A stretch of DNA of 64,000 bases from contig MU004189.1 of NCBI GenBank assembly GCA_010093605.1, positions 1,805,834-1,869,833 on the forward strand, given 5' to 3'. This DNA comes from Lophium mytilinum (lineage: Eukaryota; Ascomycota; Dothideomycetes; Mytilinidiales; Mytilinidiaceae). Shown here piece after piece: positions 54,179 through 64,000 of the stretch (position 1 is the first letter of the stretch; each line of letters starts with the position of its first letter). Both the position numbers and the translations under genes were made by a program. The notes under the pieces were generated by a model, which searched no databases, was not told where the DNA came from, and worked only from the letters and a program-made list of their open reading frames with translations.

Positions 54179-56731
54179 TATCTATCAAGATAGGGTGGAA
54201 TTGCGCAGTGTAGGAGTTTGTCGGGGAGTGGTCGTCCCGTATAGAGGAATGCAATTTCTCAAGGTACCGCAAGCCGGGCTTGAGACAAAGAAGCTCACGC
54301 AGCAGTCAGGTACTTGTGCGACCGTCTGGGATGCGCTGCTGCACTCCGGGCTAGCCGATGCTTTGTTGGCCACGCAATTTTGGCTGGCGGCGTTTGTGCG
54401 CTGGAGGGTGGATGCCCAGGCCGCTGCGACGCTGAGCGGCGCCGTGGTTCGCGCGTGGAAGTTTCAGAGGCTCCTTCGGCGGATCGCGCAAGATGGAAGG
54501 CCGATTGAGGCGAGCAATAGGAAGGGCGGGCTCGAGGACTTGGAGGGCGGGCGGGCGAGGTAAGACGTGAAGCTTGGGCGATGGGCGCCGTGTGAGTGGT
54601 GGTTGGTGGTGGAGGGTGATTTGGCTGGCTGAGCACTACTGCGATAACGGTAGCAGGCGAGACAGCGGCATTCCTCCCGGAGCGGAAAGTGGTGAGGCTT
54701 TGGATTGTCGGTGGTGAGTACTGAGGGCCAGCGTTGGAACGCGAGGTAAGGAAGAGGGGCGTCGAGGTGGATTGTCGTCGCGGAGCAGGAGCTGCGTCTG
54801 AAACGTGCGAGAAAGCGTCGGGGATGACGGCGGCAGGCGACAGGCGGGCGGGCGCAAGCTGTCACAGGGGTGTAGGTGTAGGCAGCGGGCAGCAGACAGA
54901 GCGGCGACAGTAGGTAGTTGAGGACGAAGGCACGATAGGGTGCACGATGAGGGGGGATTCGAGTTCGCTGGAGCAGGTGCCGTTGGACGAGCCTGTGCAG
55001 TCAGGCTGGGCGATAGGGCCCTAAGCACAGTGTCTGCGGTCTGGGGGGAAAGGAGCCTTCGGAGCTGTGGCGTCTGCTGTTTCGCGTTGGCTCAGAAGAT
55101 AGTTGAGATTACCGCTCGAACGGGCTAAGTCAGGGCCAAATGTCGTCTTGGCTGGGGCCGCAGTAAACCGGCGTGCACAAGTGCGAGATGCGACAGCGTA
55201 GCGCGGTGCAGTATAGCCGTCCTGGCAATGCCCTCGTTGCAGTGCTGGTATATCAGACCGTCATATGCAATCAAACGTTGAAAACAAGCATTGATACTGA
55301 CTCATGCTATCCAGTATCGCAGCTTCCCTATAACGGCCTCCTAGCGCTACCAAAGACGACCGCGAGGCCAAATCACGTCCAGACGTCAGGACTAGCACAG
55401 TTGATCAATATTGCATAGCGAACGTTGCAGAGTCTTTGGGCTGAATACTCTTAAATGGTACAGACCGTACTTCGACGAAATACCCCTCTACGGTCGCCCC
55501 GCCCACGCAGTCTACGCGCCCCCTTCCCGACACACAGGGACCACTCCACCACCCAAGCGTTTCAGCCCGGGCTCGCGCTACAGAAGCAGGTGATCAACCC
55601 TCCATCGCTTGCTTCACCACGACACCACCACCACAACCCCATCCCCCGTACCCTTACCCGCCATGCTCCGCATCGCCCAGAGACCCGCCCGCACGCAGAG
55701 AAGCAACCGGCCTATCCGCCTCTCCCGCCCATCCAGGACCAGCTAACTCGTCGTATACAGCCACGCAATGAACGTGCGCAGTGTAGTTCAACCTCAAGAA
55801 AATCTCCGACTAGCTTGCTTGCACCACCCACTCAGCACCACCGGCGCCGCGCCCATCCGCCGCTGATGTAGGGCCCCTCTGTGCGCCCGCTGATCGCCTT
55901 GGCTGTGCCTGCACCGATTACATATCTCCGCACCGCAAGCAGCACAGCACAGGAGCAGCGAGCCTCTCGATAAAGAGTGCCCCTGGGTCTGCATTCGGGC
56001 CCCCCTTCGTCAGCGGCGCGCGTGCTCCTTCGCGGTTTAGCAGGCGCCGCGCCCCGTAAGTTCGATATCTTGCGCAATTAGGTGGTGCTCCGCTTTCTAT
56101 CCACAACCGGCGACCGTTGCGCAGAAAGCTGTGGAGAAGCTGCGCATATCGCGATTTCGCGCTACCGCCACGCCGCAGGCGATCGCGAGGGCCCGTGCCA
56201 GGGTGTGCCAATAATCCATGTTAGATTGTACGTAGTGCATTGCCGATTCCAGGTCGTTTGCTACAGGGTCTAGATATGCTAGTACATACATACAATAATC
56301 GTCTCGTCGCGTTCGTTTACTGAAGGAAGGCGCGGTGCAAGGAAATTCGTGAATATTGTTGAGGAAATGCCGTTCCATCAAAGCTGACGTCGTCGTCATC
56401 GTTCGTGCTTCAGCGCATCGTGGCCAGCCCCCCTCTCTCCGCGGTCGTGGGAGATGGGGTCTGTGCCCAAAGAAACGCCCTGCAAAACTCCACATGCGCC
56501 GAAGTGAACCCTGGGAATGACAATTACCCCTCGCTGTGGTAGGGAAAGATCCTCTCAAAAACCCTGGGTCCCAGCCTTGAAGCCAGTCCTTAATTCGAAC
56601 CTTGTGAAAACGCCGGAATAAACTCCATCGCAAACGCCCGGTTTCTATGAAGGATGCATTGGATGGAGGAGTTTGATCGCCTGCGGTTTGATCTCCTCGC
56701 CCCTCACTGCTGGGTATTCGGCTGGCACGAG
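54179..56731. other. Gene-poor stretch of 2.5 kb
   Basis: This includes the RasGAP leader (GC-rich, pyrimidine tracts on its coding strand). Several open frames occur (54096-54563 plus, 55455-55871 plus, 56097-56735 minus), but none resembles a family and their compositions look like GC-rich shadows. A short frame from an ATG near 55662 is basic (Arg/Ser/Pro) and could be a first exon, but no splice partner was found. Confidence 0.45.
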
Positions 56732-59562
56732 TCATTGCGCAAGAAGCGCAAGAACCGCCAGGAAAGCAAAGTAACTGTACCTCGCATTAGTTCCCTCGCT
56801 CCACGACAGTCTAGAGTGAATGCAGTGTAGTAGCCTCTCTTGCAACCCATCCGATTTTTGTGAAGTCAATGTTTCTGAGAGGGCTGCGTTCGCCTGGCTC
56901 AACGGTGGCGAGCGAGACGCACACCCGCTCTCCATTCTCGGGTTCAAATAGACTTCTGCTCCCGGCCAGTGCTCGGCGCAATAAACAGGAAAATATGACT
57001 ACTCACATTGAACCACACTTCGCCCACTCCCGCTCTGACATAAGGCCTACAAGGTCTGTCTGGGTGACAGCCGCCGCCTGGCCCATTCCAATAAGCACAA
57101 TGATGAACAGCCTGCCCAGCAAGCCCGGAATCACCGCAAACGCCATGAGAGGTAGTATCAGGAGAACCAGCATCAACAGGAGGCCCAGCGCTGCGGACTC
57201 TACTGGACCCGCGCCACCTACGACGCCCGTAGCACCAGCGACGCCCGCAGACGACGATCGCTTGCGGCGACCTATCGCCAGGAGATCGTTCCTGTGCTCC
57301 AAAAAGCGCGACTCGGCCTTATCGACAGGCGCGTGACGCTCCATCCACGAATGGTACGCCTGGATGTCATCCGCGCTTGCGGGGTCCAGGTCCTTCATCA
57401 TTGTGCTGTATGAGGAAAGCGCCTGATCTAGAAACCTGTTAGCTGGGAGGAAATAGATACTCTAGGGTTGCTTGTCGCACTGTATTGGCCCAATTTCATG
57501 TAAATCCTGCCCAGGCAGTCCGTTCGTCGGTAATGCAGTTCTCCGCCGTATCGTGCCTCTACCCGCCGCGATGCAGGCATTACGTGCCCATCTTCGCCTG
57601 GCGGCGTCGTCTGCGCAATGCATTCATCCAGATACCGAAGCTCGTCCTCGAGCTCCGAAATCTCGTCCTGCACATGTAGTAGAACGCGGTGATTGAGCTT
57701 CTCGAACTTGCGATATATGGGCACCACGCTCGTTTCTTCCGACGCATCATCTTTAGCACCTTCCGCTAGCTTGTCAGCCAGCAGTTCGTACCCTACCACA
57801 GTAGTTTTGGTGAGATCGGGACCAGTTGGATGTGGCAAGTAGTGTGGTGGCTGCCCATACGGAAAGTGGAAAAGGGGAGGCGGCACAAGCATGCCGTTGG
57901 AACCCCCTGGACTCATTGGATAGGCATTGTCAGCGTGGGCATGTGAGGGCGGATGAGGGGCTTGTGGGTGTGGATAATAGGCAACCGATGACGGCTGGGC
58001 GGCTGGTGACGACCATGGTGGCACTTGAGGGGCTTGTGGATACATCGGAGCTGAGGCGGCATCATAATGGGCATGAGGGTCGATTAGTGGGAGTGCTGGT
58101 CGAGGATGTGGAGAGGGGTCGCCATAAAATTGAAAGTTGTGATGGGGCTGTGGGCTTTGCAGAACATGTTGGCGAAGTTCCTCTTCCTGGTCCCTCAGTC
58201 GTCGGTGATGGCGGTCATGGGATCCTGCCCTGTGGCGTTGTGAAGGTGATGCTACAGGGGCAACCGGGGGCGGAACTCTCTGCAGCGCGTACGCCTGAGA
58301 CGCTTCTTCACCCTCTTCGTCGCTGCCGTCACCATCGCTCTCTTCATCGTCTTCGGTTTCTTCTTCCTCTTCTTCTTCCTCTTCCTCCTCTTCTTCCTCC
58401 TCTACGTCGTGCACGGACGGCTGATGAGCAGTATGAGCGTGCTCATCTGAATTTGGACGACTGTCTCGCACTGAGATGCCAGAATCACTCCTAAGTCGCT
58501 CTCGATGGGCACCTTCGTCGTGCGCTAACTTCTTCGACGACATGGGTGGGGACGTCACAGGTGACTCGATCTCAGGCTCATCAGCATTCGAAGAAACTGC
58601 GTCCTCATCGTCGTTGGCTGACAACGCAGTTGACGAAGAAGACGACGAGGATGACGACGTAGGGCGGTCATCGCTAGCAATTGATTGCGCTGGAGTCAAA
58701 TTCTCTTGCATGTATTGAAACACGCTGGGTTCTTCTGAAGACGCGTCCATAATTCTAGATGCGGCCGAGGCCGTCTTCGTTTCAATGCGTCGACGCTCCT
58801 TGGTCTGTCTGCGTCTCGCTACGCTAGACCTGTCGTAGGATTTTTGAGTCACTGTTGAGTTGCTCCCACTCGACGTACTAGAGGTGTTTGTGAGACCTGA
58901 GACAAGCGAGAGCATGGAGGGGTTGGCGAGATTGGAAAATGTATCAGCGCGGCGCTGGAGTATGCTTTGCCTCTGCCGAGCAGCACGACGAGCCACTACA
59001 GCGGCATCTTCGACAGCTCTACTACGGCGTGGTGTTGCTATATCCTTGGTGCTTGCCGACGGATTCTTTTGACGCCGTTGTTGGACGTTCTCCTTTCCTT
59101 CTAGTATCCGGCTGAGCCTTGGGAGATAGCCAGCAATATCCTTTTCTCGTGCCTCCAACTCGGATGTAGATGGTCTCGGGGACGTCGATGTGCGCGGAGA
59201 GGCCTCTCTAGAGGTCTTGCGGGGTGGGTATCGTCCCTGCTTGTTCTTGTGGGGCTCGGCTTGATCTACATCAGGCCCAGTTAGAGATGCTGAGTGTACG
59301 GGCTCTTCTGAGCGGAATTTGCCCTTCAACGAACGTCTCCGGGATATAGGGGTGGTAGAATTCGACCCAGTGCTAGTGTCAGGACCGCTGGGGAGGGTGT
59401 GAGGGGCCTCTACGGCTGAAAAATGAGAGCGGTTGCGGCCGGGGAAGCCTTCTGTGGAGGCTCTGCGCTCAGTCTGCACAGAGGGGCGCACGAAATCAGT
59501 AAAGCAAACGCACGCACAGAGTCAAAGCAGCTGCATAAAAAAAGAGGCCCCGAACGTACCAT
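56732..59562 (-). CDS. Probable DUF6594-type membrane protein with long disordered N-terminus
   Basis: Proposed exons are 59562-59560, 59473-57481, 57427-57007 and 56780-56732 (821 residues, frame consistent). The first exon would be just the ATG, with donor GTACGT directly after it; an upstream start through another splice is possible. Residues 1-550 are disordered, Ser/Pro/Arg-rich, with an acidic run of about fifteen Glu. The folded part begins near VGYELLADKLAE and LLHVQDEISELEDELRYLDECI and includes YHSWMERHAP. Three hydrophobic helices follow (ALGLLLMLVLLILPLMAFAV, LGRLFIIVLIGMG and, in the last exon, YFAFLAVLALLAQ at the very C-terminus). This layout fits fungal DUF6594 proteins, whose function is unknown. 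The 226-nt last intron is the longest here. Confidence 0.72.
58356..58404. repeat. TTC/CTC repeat encoding a polyglutamate run
   Basis: A run of TTC and CTC triplets on the plus strand is read as about fifteen consecutive Glu codons (GAA/GAG) on the minus strand in the DUF6594-type protein. It is likely to vary in length. Confidence 0.8.
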
Positions 59563-60897
59563 GCTACGAAGATAAGGCGTCAGGCGTGGGTGCTTTGCTG
59601 TCAGTGAATCTGATATTGGCGTCGACGGGGAGCATGGAGAGCACTGCAGCTAGCCGGATGGGATGGGTTACACCCAGGCAAGAGGGAGTCGGCGGGGAGG
59701 CAAAGTACGATTGCTTGCATGCTGGAAAGGAGCGTGAACGATATGCAACGTAGGCCTTGTGCTACAGGCTGGGCTCAGGCGTTCAGGAGAGGGCTGACCA
59801 GGGATGAGGGCTGTTAAGGAGACAGCTGTCAAACTGGAAGCAAGCCACGCGCCAGAGCCCAACGAGGTGACGGCATCAGGGCCGCCATCTGGGCTGGGGA
59901 GGCGGAGAGATATAGGGGACGAACATCTGGCGCCGCGAGAGTGGCAGGATGCAGGACAGCGAAAACCTGTGATCCATCCATAACCGGGCGACGCTGCAGC
60001 CGGGCGGCCTATCATGCGGTGAAGGGTGCGCGGCGTCGATGTGGGACGCGGGAGGATCACCACCCGCCAGCCAATGGGCAGAAACGCTATTCGAGGATAT
60101 TTTGGGCGTGAAGCCAGCTGCGAACCTGCCTCACATGTTGGTGTTTATGTCTGTTCAAGCAAAAGCGTATGCGCAACTGCTCCTAATGTTCGAGTTAAGA
60201 GCATCGACATCATTGCTGAACGCTCCACGTGCCGATCAATCTCGATTCCACAGTCCGAGGCCCAATCTGAGACCATGTCCACGCAGTAGCCGTGGTACTA
60301 TTTCACGTCGCTGTTCCGGCAGCACCCTAGTTCTATCAAGGCCCGAACCACGGTTCCCAGCCGTTGCGGCGAAAAGAACGGAGCTTAATTGTACTCCACT
60401 GCTTCACCGCTTCTTGCACCTGCATCGCCCGGTGAAGCTAAACGCAGCATCGGAGCATTGCGATTCAGGTGCAAACATCGGGGCATCCAGTGCTGAGTTG
60501 CCCGGCTTGCTGACACCCACATCTTGAATGTCTGCTGACTGGAACGCTGATTGGTGGCCTGGAGCGTGGTCCATTACCCAAAGAGGCCATTTGGACCAGA
60601 TTTCACTCCAGAACTGTCAGCTGGTCGATCCTACGAGCTTCAGATCTTAATAAGATTCAGTTCAGAGCACCTTCAAGATCATATGTGTGTCGGACTAGCG
60701 ATTGCCGCGTTATCTTTTCAAGTCCACGTGGACCATCGTGTCAGGGCCTTTCTCTTATTTACACTTGATATCGGCCAATGATATCATGACTCCAATCTAA
60801 ATGATATAGCGTAGTCAGCCCGTAGCCCTAATGCCCATCTAGCGTTGAGCGAAGTTCCTCTAAAGTCGTGATTGAAGAAATATGTGGCAACAGGTCC
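59563..60897. other. Intergenic of 1.3 kb
   Basis: No gene is supported. Part must be the promoter of the minus-strand DUF6594-type gene. Short GC-rich ORFs lack similarity. Confidence 0.5.
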
Positions 60898-62722
60898 TCA
60901 GAAACGCGAGATATCCCGGCCAAAAGCCCAATTGAGGAACCTAACACGGCGTCAGCAACCTCGGAACCAGTTTCAAGCTAGCAACATCACATGAGAACTC
61001 ACCAGTATATCGGTATCAGCACCTTGTTCCTCCAGCTCACGCTCTTCGTGAGATAGGCACCCCGCCAGAGCACCCATGCCGCCCGCCCGGAGACGCTCCC
61101 CCCGCCGCCGCCCTGCATGATCGCGTTCCAGTTACCAATATATGCCATGACGCCCATGTTCTTCCACGTGAAGCCACCCTTGTCGAAGTCGCCCTTGTTG
61201 AGCCGTTTAGCAAGCCACTCGGCCTTTTGTGAAGCTACCTGGGCCGTTGCCGGGCACGTCGTGTCTTCAATTTTCGCGCAGTCGCCAAGGGCAAAAACGT
61301 CTTCCATTATTGCCCGCTGCTTGCTTCCGTGCTCATCATCCGACTCAAGCAGCACGTGTAGCCGGTCGTCGGTGATGACAGAACCGGTTCTGGGCTCTTT
61401 GTGCACCGCCCATTGGAGAGAGCTTCGTGACATTTTGGAACCTGGGGAGATGTACTTGACTCCAGATTCTGGAGTGGATGGAATCTTGCCCAATGCCTTT
61501 TCTGCAAAAGGGTTCATCATTAGGCCAGTACCTATGCAATGCGTCAGTGATTTCGCCTATTGTTACAGACAGTCAATTCTTACTCCACACAACCATGCCA
61601 ACGCCTATATCGCCCTCTTCTTTGACCCGAAGCGTCCAGCACGGGTACTCGTCCTGGATGTCTTTGGCGGCATTGTCATCCCCCGGTGGCCCTTTCCTGA
61701 GTGACTCAACGTGATGAGATGTCTTGATTTTGATACCCTCCCTCGCGAACGTCTTCATGGCGTATTTTCCGAGATCTTCGTCAAACATGGGCAACACCTT
61801 GTCCGCCACATCATACACCGTAATCTTGTAGAACTCCATCAGCTCAGGATATATCCTCGCCAGATCCTCCTTGATGATGTCGTGTAGCTCCGCCGAGAAC
61901 TCAATGCCTGTCGGCCCACCACCCACGATCGCAAAGTTCAACAGATTCTTCCTCATCGCGTCTGTTGTGGTCGGGAGCGCCGCCGTCTCGAAGCATAGCA
62001 GTATGCGGTTCCGTATCTTCCTCGCATCTCCAACATCCTTCAAGAACAGCGCGTGCTCTTTGACTCCTGGTGTTCCGAAGGTCTGACTGTAGCACCCCAC
62101 TGTGATAATCAACTTATCCCACGTCAGGTCAAATGTCTTCCCCTTCTTCGCTAGCGCTACTTTCTTCACGTCCGATTTGATCTCGTCCCAATTCCCTCTA
62201 GAGAGCGCCAGGCCCTGACTCGGGTCATCCGCACTTTCCTCGATTGTGACCTTCTTATTCTTGAAATCCACCACGTCCGCCCATCCTTGGAAGTAATTGA
62301 CGTTTGACCGCCGACTCCTCACCGGCTCGAGTGCCGTCCTAAACTCGAGTGTCCCGACGGAGGTAGAGGCCAAAAGGGGGGTAAAGGCGAAGTATGAACG
62401 CGGCGAAACGACGACAGCTTGGTACTTCTTGGGGTTGAGCTGGCGAGCAACCGTGTATCCCGCCCAGCCAGAGCCCAGAATAACGACGCGTTCCCTATCT
62501 GCACGATGTCTTAGCAGCCGCATGGTACCTCGGAATCGAAGAAAGCCTCTTACGATCTGAACTTTTGTCAAGCTGATTGACTGTTATATCTCGTCGCTGC
62601 GTCGGTCTCCCATGTGAAAGGCGGGATGCGATCGCCCTCGAGGGCAAGCTTCTGCTAGCTAGGGCGTCGAGCAATCCGCTCGGCAATTGGCCGAGCTGCA
62701 TGCGAGGGCTGGTGGCTTGCAT
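60898..62722 (-). CDS. Alternative (type II) NADH dehydrogenase, mitochondrial
   Basis: Proposed exons are 62722-62554, 62498-61584, 61531-61003 and 60940-60898 (551 residues). The last exon is only 43 nt, but it supplies FLNWAFGRDISRF, the conserved end of NDH-2 enzymes; without it the protein appears to stop at PIYW. The first exon encodes an Arg/Ser-rich presequence (MQATSPRMQLGQL...RAIASRLSHGRPTQRRD). The FAD motif is VVILGSGWAGYTVARQL and the NADH motif FAIVGGGPTGIEFSAEL; VFALGDCA is the third fingerprint. It passes electrons from NADH to ubiquinone without pumping protons, on the inner mitochondrial membrane. No EF-hand insert was seen. A five-Gly run (QGGGGGSVSGR) interrupts the usual C-terminal region. 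Confidence 0.94.
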
Positions 62723-64000
62723 GCTGGTGTTCCTTCTGTCCTGGAACTAGAAGGTTTCCAGGGCATTTTTGTTGTTGATATATTTTGCTGATTAGAATAG
62801 CGGCGGATGAGCGCGGCCTTGGTCAGTATGACGAGGTAGTGGGCCCGCGGATACCCCATTGAGCGTGTTAGTTTGCATCCTATGAGGCATAAGTACAGAC
62901 ATATCGTATGGGAGCTGTGCGCTCAAGCGGAGGGCGTTCTAACGGTGGTGCTAAGATCGGGACAAAGGAGGATGGTTCGAGGTTCTCGAGCTGCGCCGTT
63001 CCGAGAACTTCACATGCTACGCCAGGAACTCCAGGATTCCATACGTACGAAATGCTAATTCAACAGATCGTCCGGATACAGTAGAGCTTGAGAAGTCATT
63101 CGCATGAGTCAGCCTGTTCATTCCGAGTAGTTCTCTGGCCGGTCTGCGATTGAGTGAGCTTGGTCTCAGAGCTGACCTCGTGACATCCCGCAATCTCCCG
63201 TCACTCCATTCATCCCTGTGAAACCCAAGCTGAATCCATATTCACTGTTCTGCCACTGCATGCGGTGCTCCAACATGTTCATCGAAAGCTGGAGCAATGA
63301 ACAGCACAGCGAAGTGTGTACTTCCATCAGCCACAACCTAGTGTCCCGGCAAGCTCACTGATTGTTGTATTCAACGGCCTCAGAACTTCGAAAATTCATC
63401 GAGGATATTCAAGCAGGTATACGCGCATCCGCGACGATTTGCTGTGCATTCACGAAGAAACCGCTTTATATACATGCCAGGCTCTTCCACAGATGACTCT
63501 TAAGTTACTTATTATCATTCTAGCCTACAATTACTCGCCGTTCCATCCCGTTCAACCCTTTCCACTGCGGTCTCTCCCACCTCCTCTCCTAACAGAAAAT
63601 CTGATAAGACTGCAACGCCTTCGAATGCCAACACACCTGCGTATTATAAACATCCGCAAAATACCCCTGACAATTATCCTTCTCAAACATAAAACTATAC
63701 CCAACAACATTAGCCCAGATCTCTCTCTCCCCCGGATATATCTAGCAATAAATCTGATACGACTCTATATTCCGTATCCCCCAGCAGACACCAAGCTTCG
63801 TAACATCAGCTTTATAGCCTTTGCTTTCTAAATCTGACCGATACCGGACTGACAGATATCGGACTGCATTCCAGCTGGGAGTAGATTAAGCCGTGAAGGA
63901 GGAGAGAGTGGATGAGAGAGAAGTCTGATGGTAGTGTGGTTGCAGTAGACGAGCAGTCCCGTACACTCATGCACATTCCTCCTTCATATTCGAATGTTCA
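62723..64000. other. Window end, no firm gene
   Basis: The NADH dehydrogenase promoter lies next to 62722. Beyond it only short ORFs occur on either strand, except for one candidate minus-strand exon at 63589-63741, listed separately. Base composition becomes AT-richer after 63450. Confidence 0.5.
63589..63741 (-). CDS. Candidate 3' exon of an unknown small protein
   Basis: Directly after a good acceptor (TTATTGCTAG) there are 50 open codons to a TAG, with an aromatic- and Cys-containing sequence (GEREIWANVVGYSFMFEKD, later DNCQGYFADVYNTQVCW). Codons are strikingly T-ending (TAT, TTT, TGT, GTT), unlike the GC-ending usage of the conserved genes. Three Cys and many Tyr/Phe would fit a small secreted protein. 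No upstream exon could be defined. It may equally be chance, or a degraded gene altered by C-to-T mutation. Confidence 0.3.
   Translation of the reverse strand: MYPGEREIWANVVGYSFMFEKDNCQGYFADVYNTQVCWHSKALQSYQIFC

Noticed and set aside
55455-55871. His/Pro/Arg-rich 138-codon ORF
   Set aside because: Composition typical of CCA/CAC-rich noncoding DNA; no start context, splice partner or similarity.
56097-56735. 212-codon minus-strand ORF next to the DUF6594-type gene
   Set aside because: It begins where the last DUF6594-type exon ends and reads like 3' untranslated DNA; no family resemblance.

Overview
This 64 kb window is nuclear DNA of a filamentous ascomycete (Pezizomycotina), probably a Dothideomycete. 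The genes have short spliceosomal introns (mostly 45-65 nt, GTAAGT-like donors, CTAAC/CTGAC-like branch sites), short intergenic spacers and fungal-only families (DUF3176, a probable DUF6594 protein, an IPC synthase, a GH5 endo-1,6-glucanase). No rRNA, tRNA, CRISPR or intact transposon was recognised. Exon borders were inferred by hand from splice motifs, frame continuity and family similarity; no alignment or search was run.

Layout. 1-5 kb: the 3' part of the IPC synthase gene AUR1, an alpha/beta-hydrolase with altered catalytic motifs, and a small secreted cysteine-rich protein. 5-24 kb: an accessory-looking stretch. It holds a five-exon F-box-like gene behind a three-copy ~160 bp repeat; two tandem paralogues of an unnamed coiled-coil/cysteine-knuckle family, the first behind a 50-bp tandem repeat; three paralogues of an unnamed multi-pass membrane family, the third a frameshifted fragment; an LaeA-like methyltransferase; a second F-box protein; and a five-exon gene of a fungal family with no known function. 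24-36 kb: conserved genes (CutC, GH5 endo-1,6-glucanase, a Thp1/PCID2-like PCI protein, an FMO-type monooxygenase, RAD54). 36-41 kb: an ORF derived from a Copia-type retroelement, a gene-poor stretch and a DUF3176 membrane protein. 42-63 kb: conserved genes again (a pseudouridine glycosidase-kinase fusion, OST1, MPE1, a RasGAP, a probable DUF6594 protein, an alternative NADH dehydrogenase), ending in an unassigned stretch with one T-rich candidate exon.

The conserved genes are independent housekeeping functions: sphingolipid synthesis, N-glycosylation, mRNA 3' processing and export, recombination repair, Ras signalling, nucleoside salvage and respiration. They do not form a pathway or a biosynthetic cluster. 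The most novel material is the 10-17.5 kb block, where two unnamed families have expanded locally and at least one copy of each seems to be decaying.
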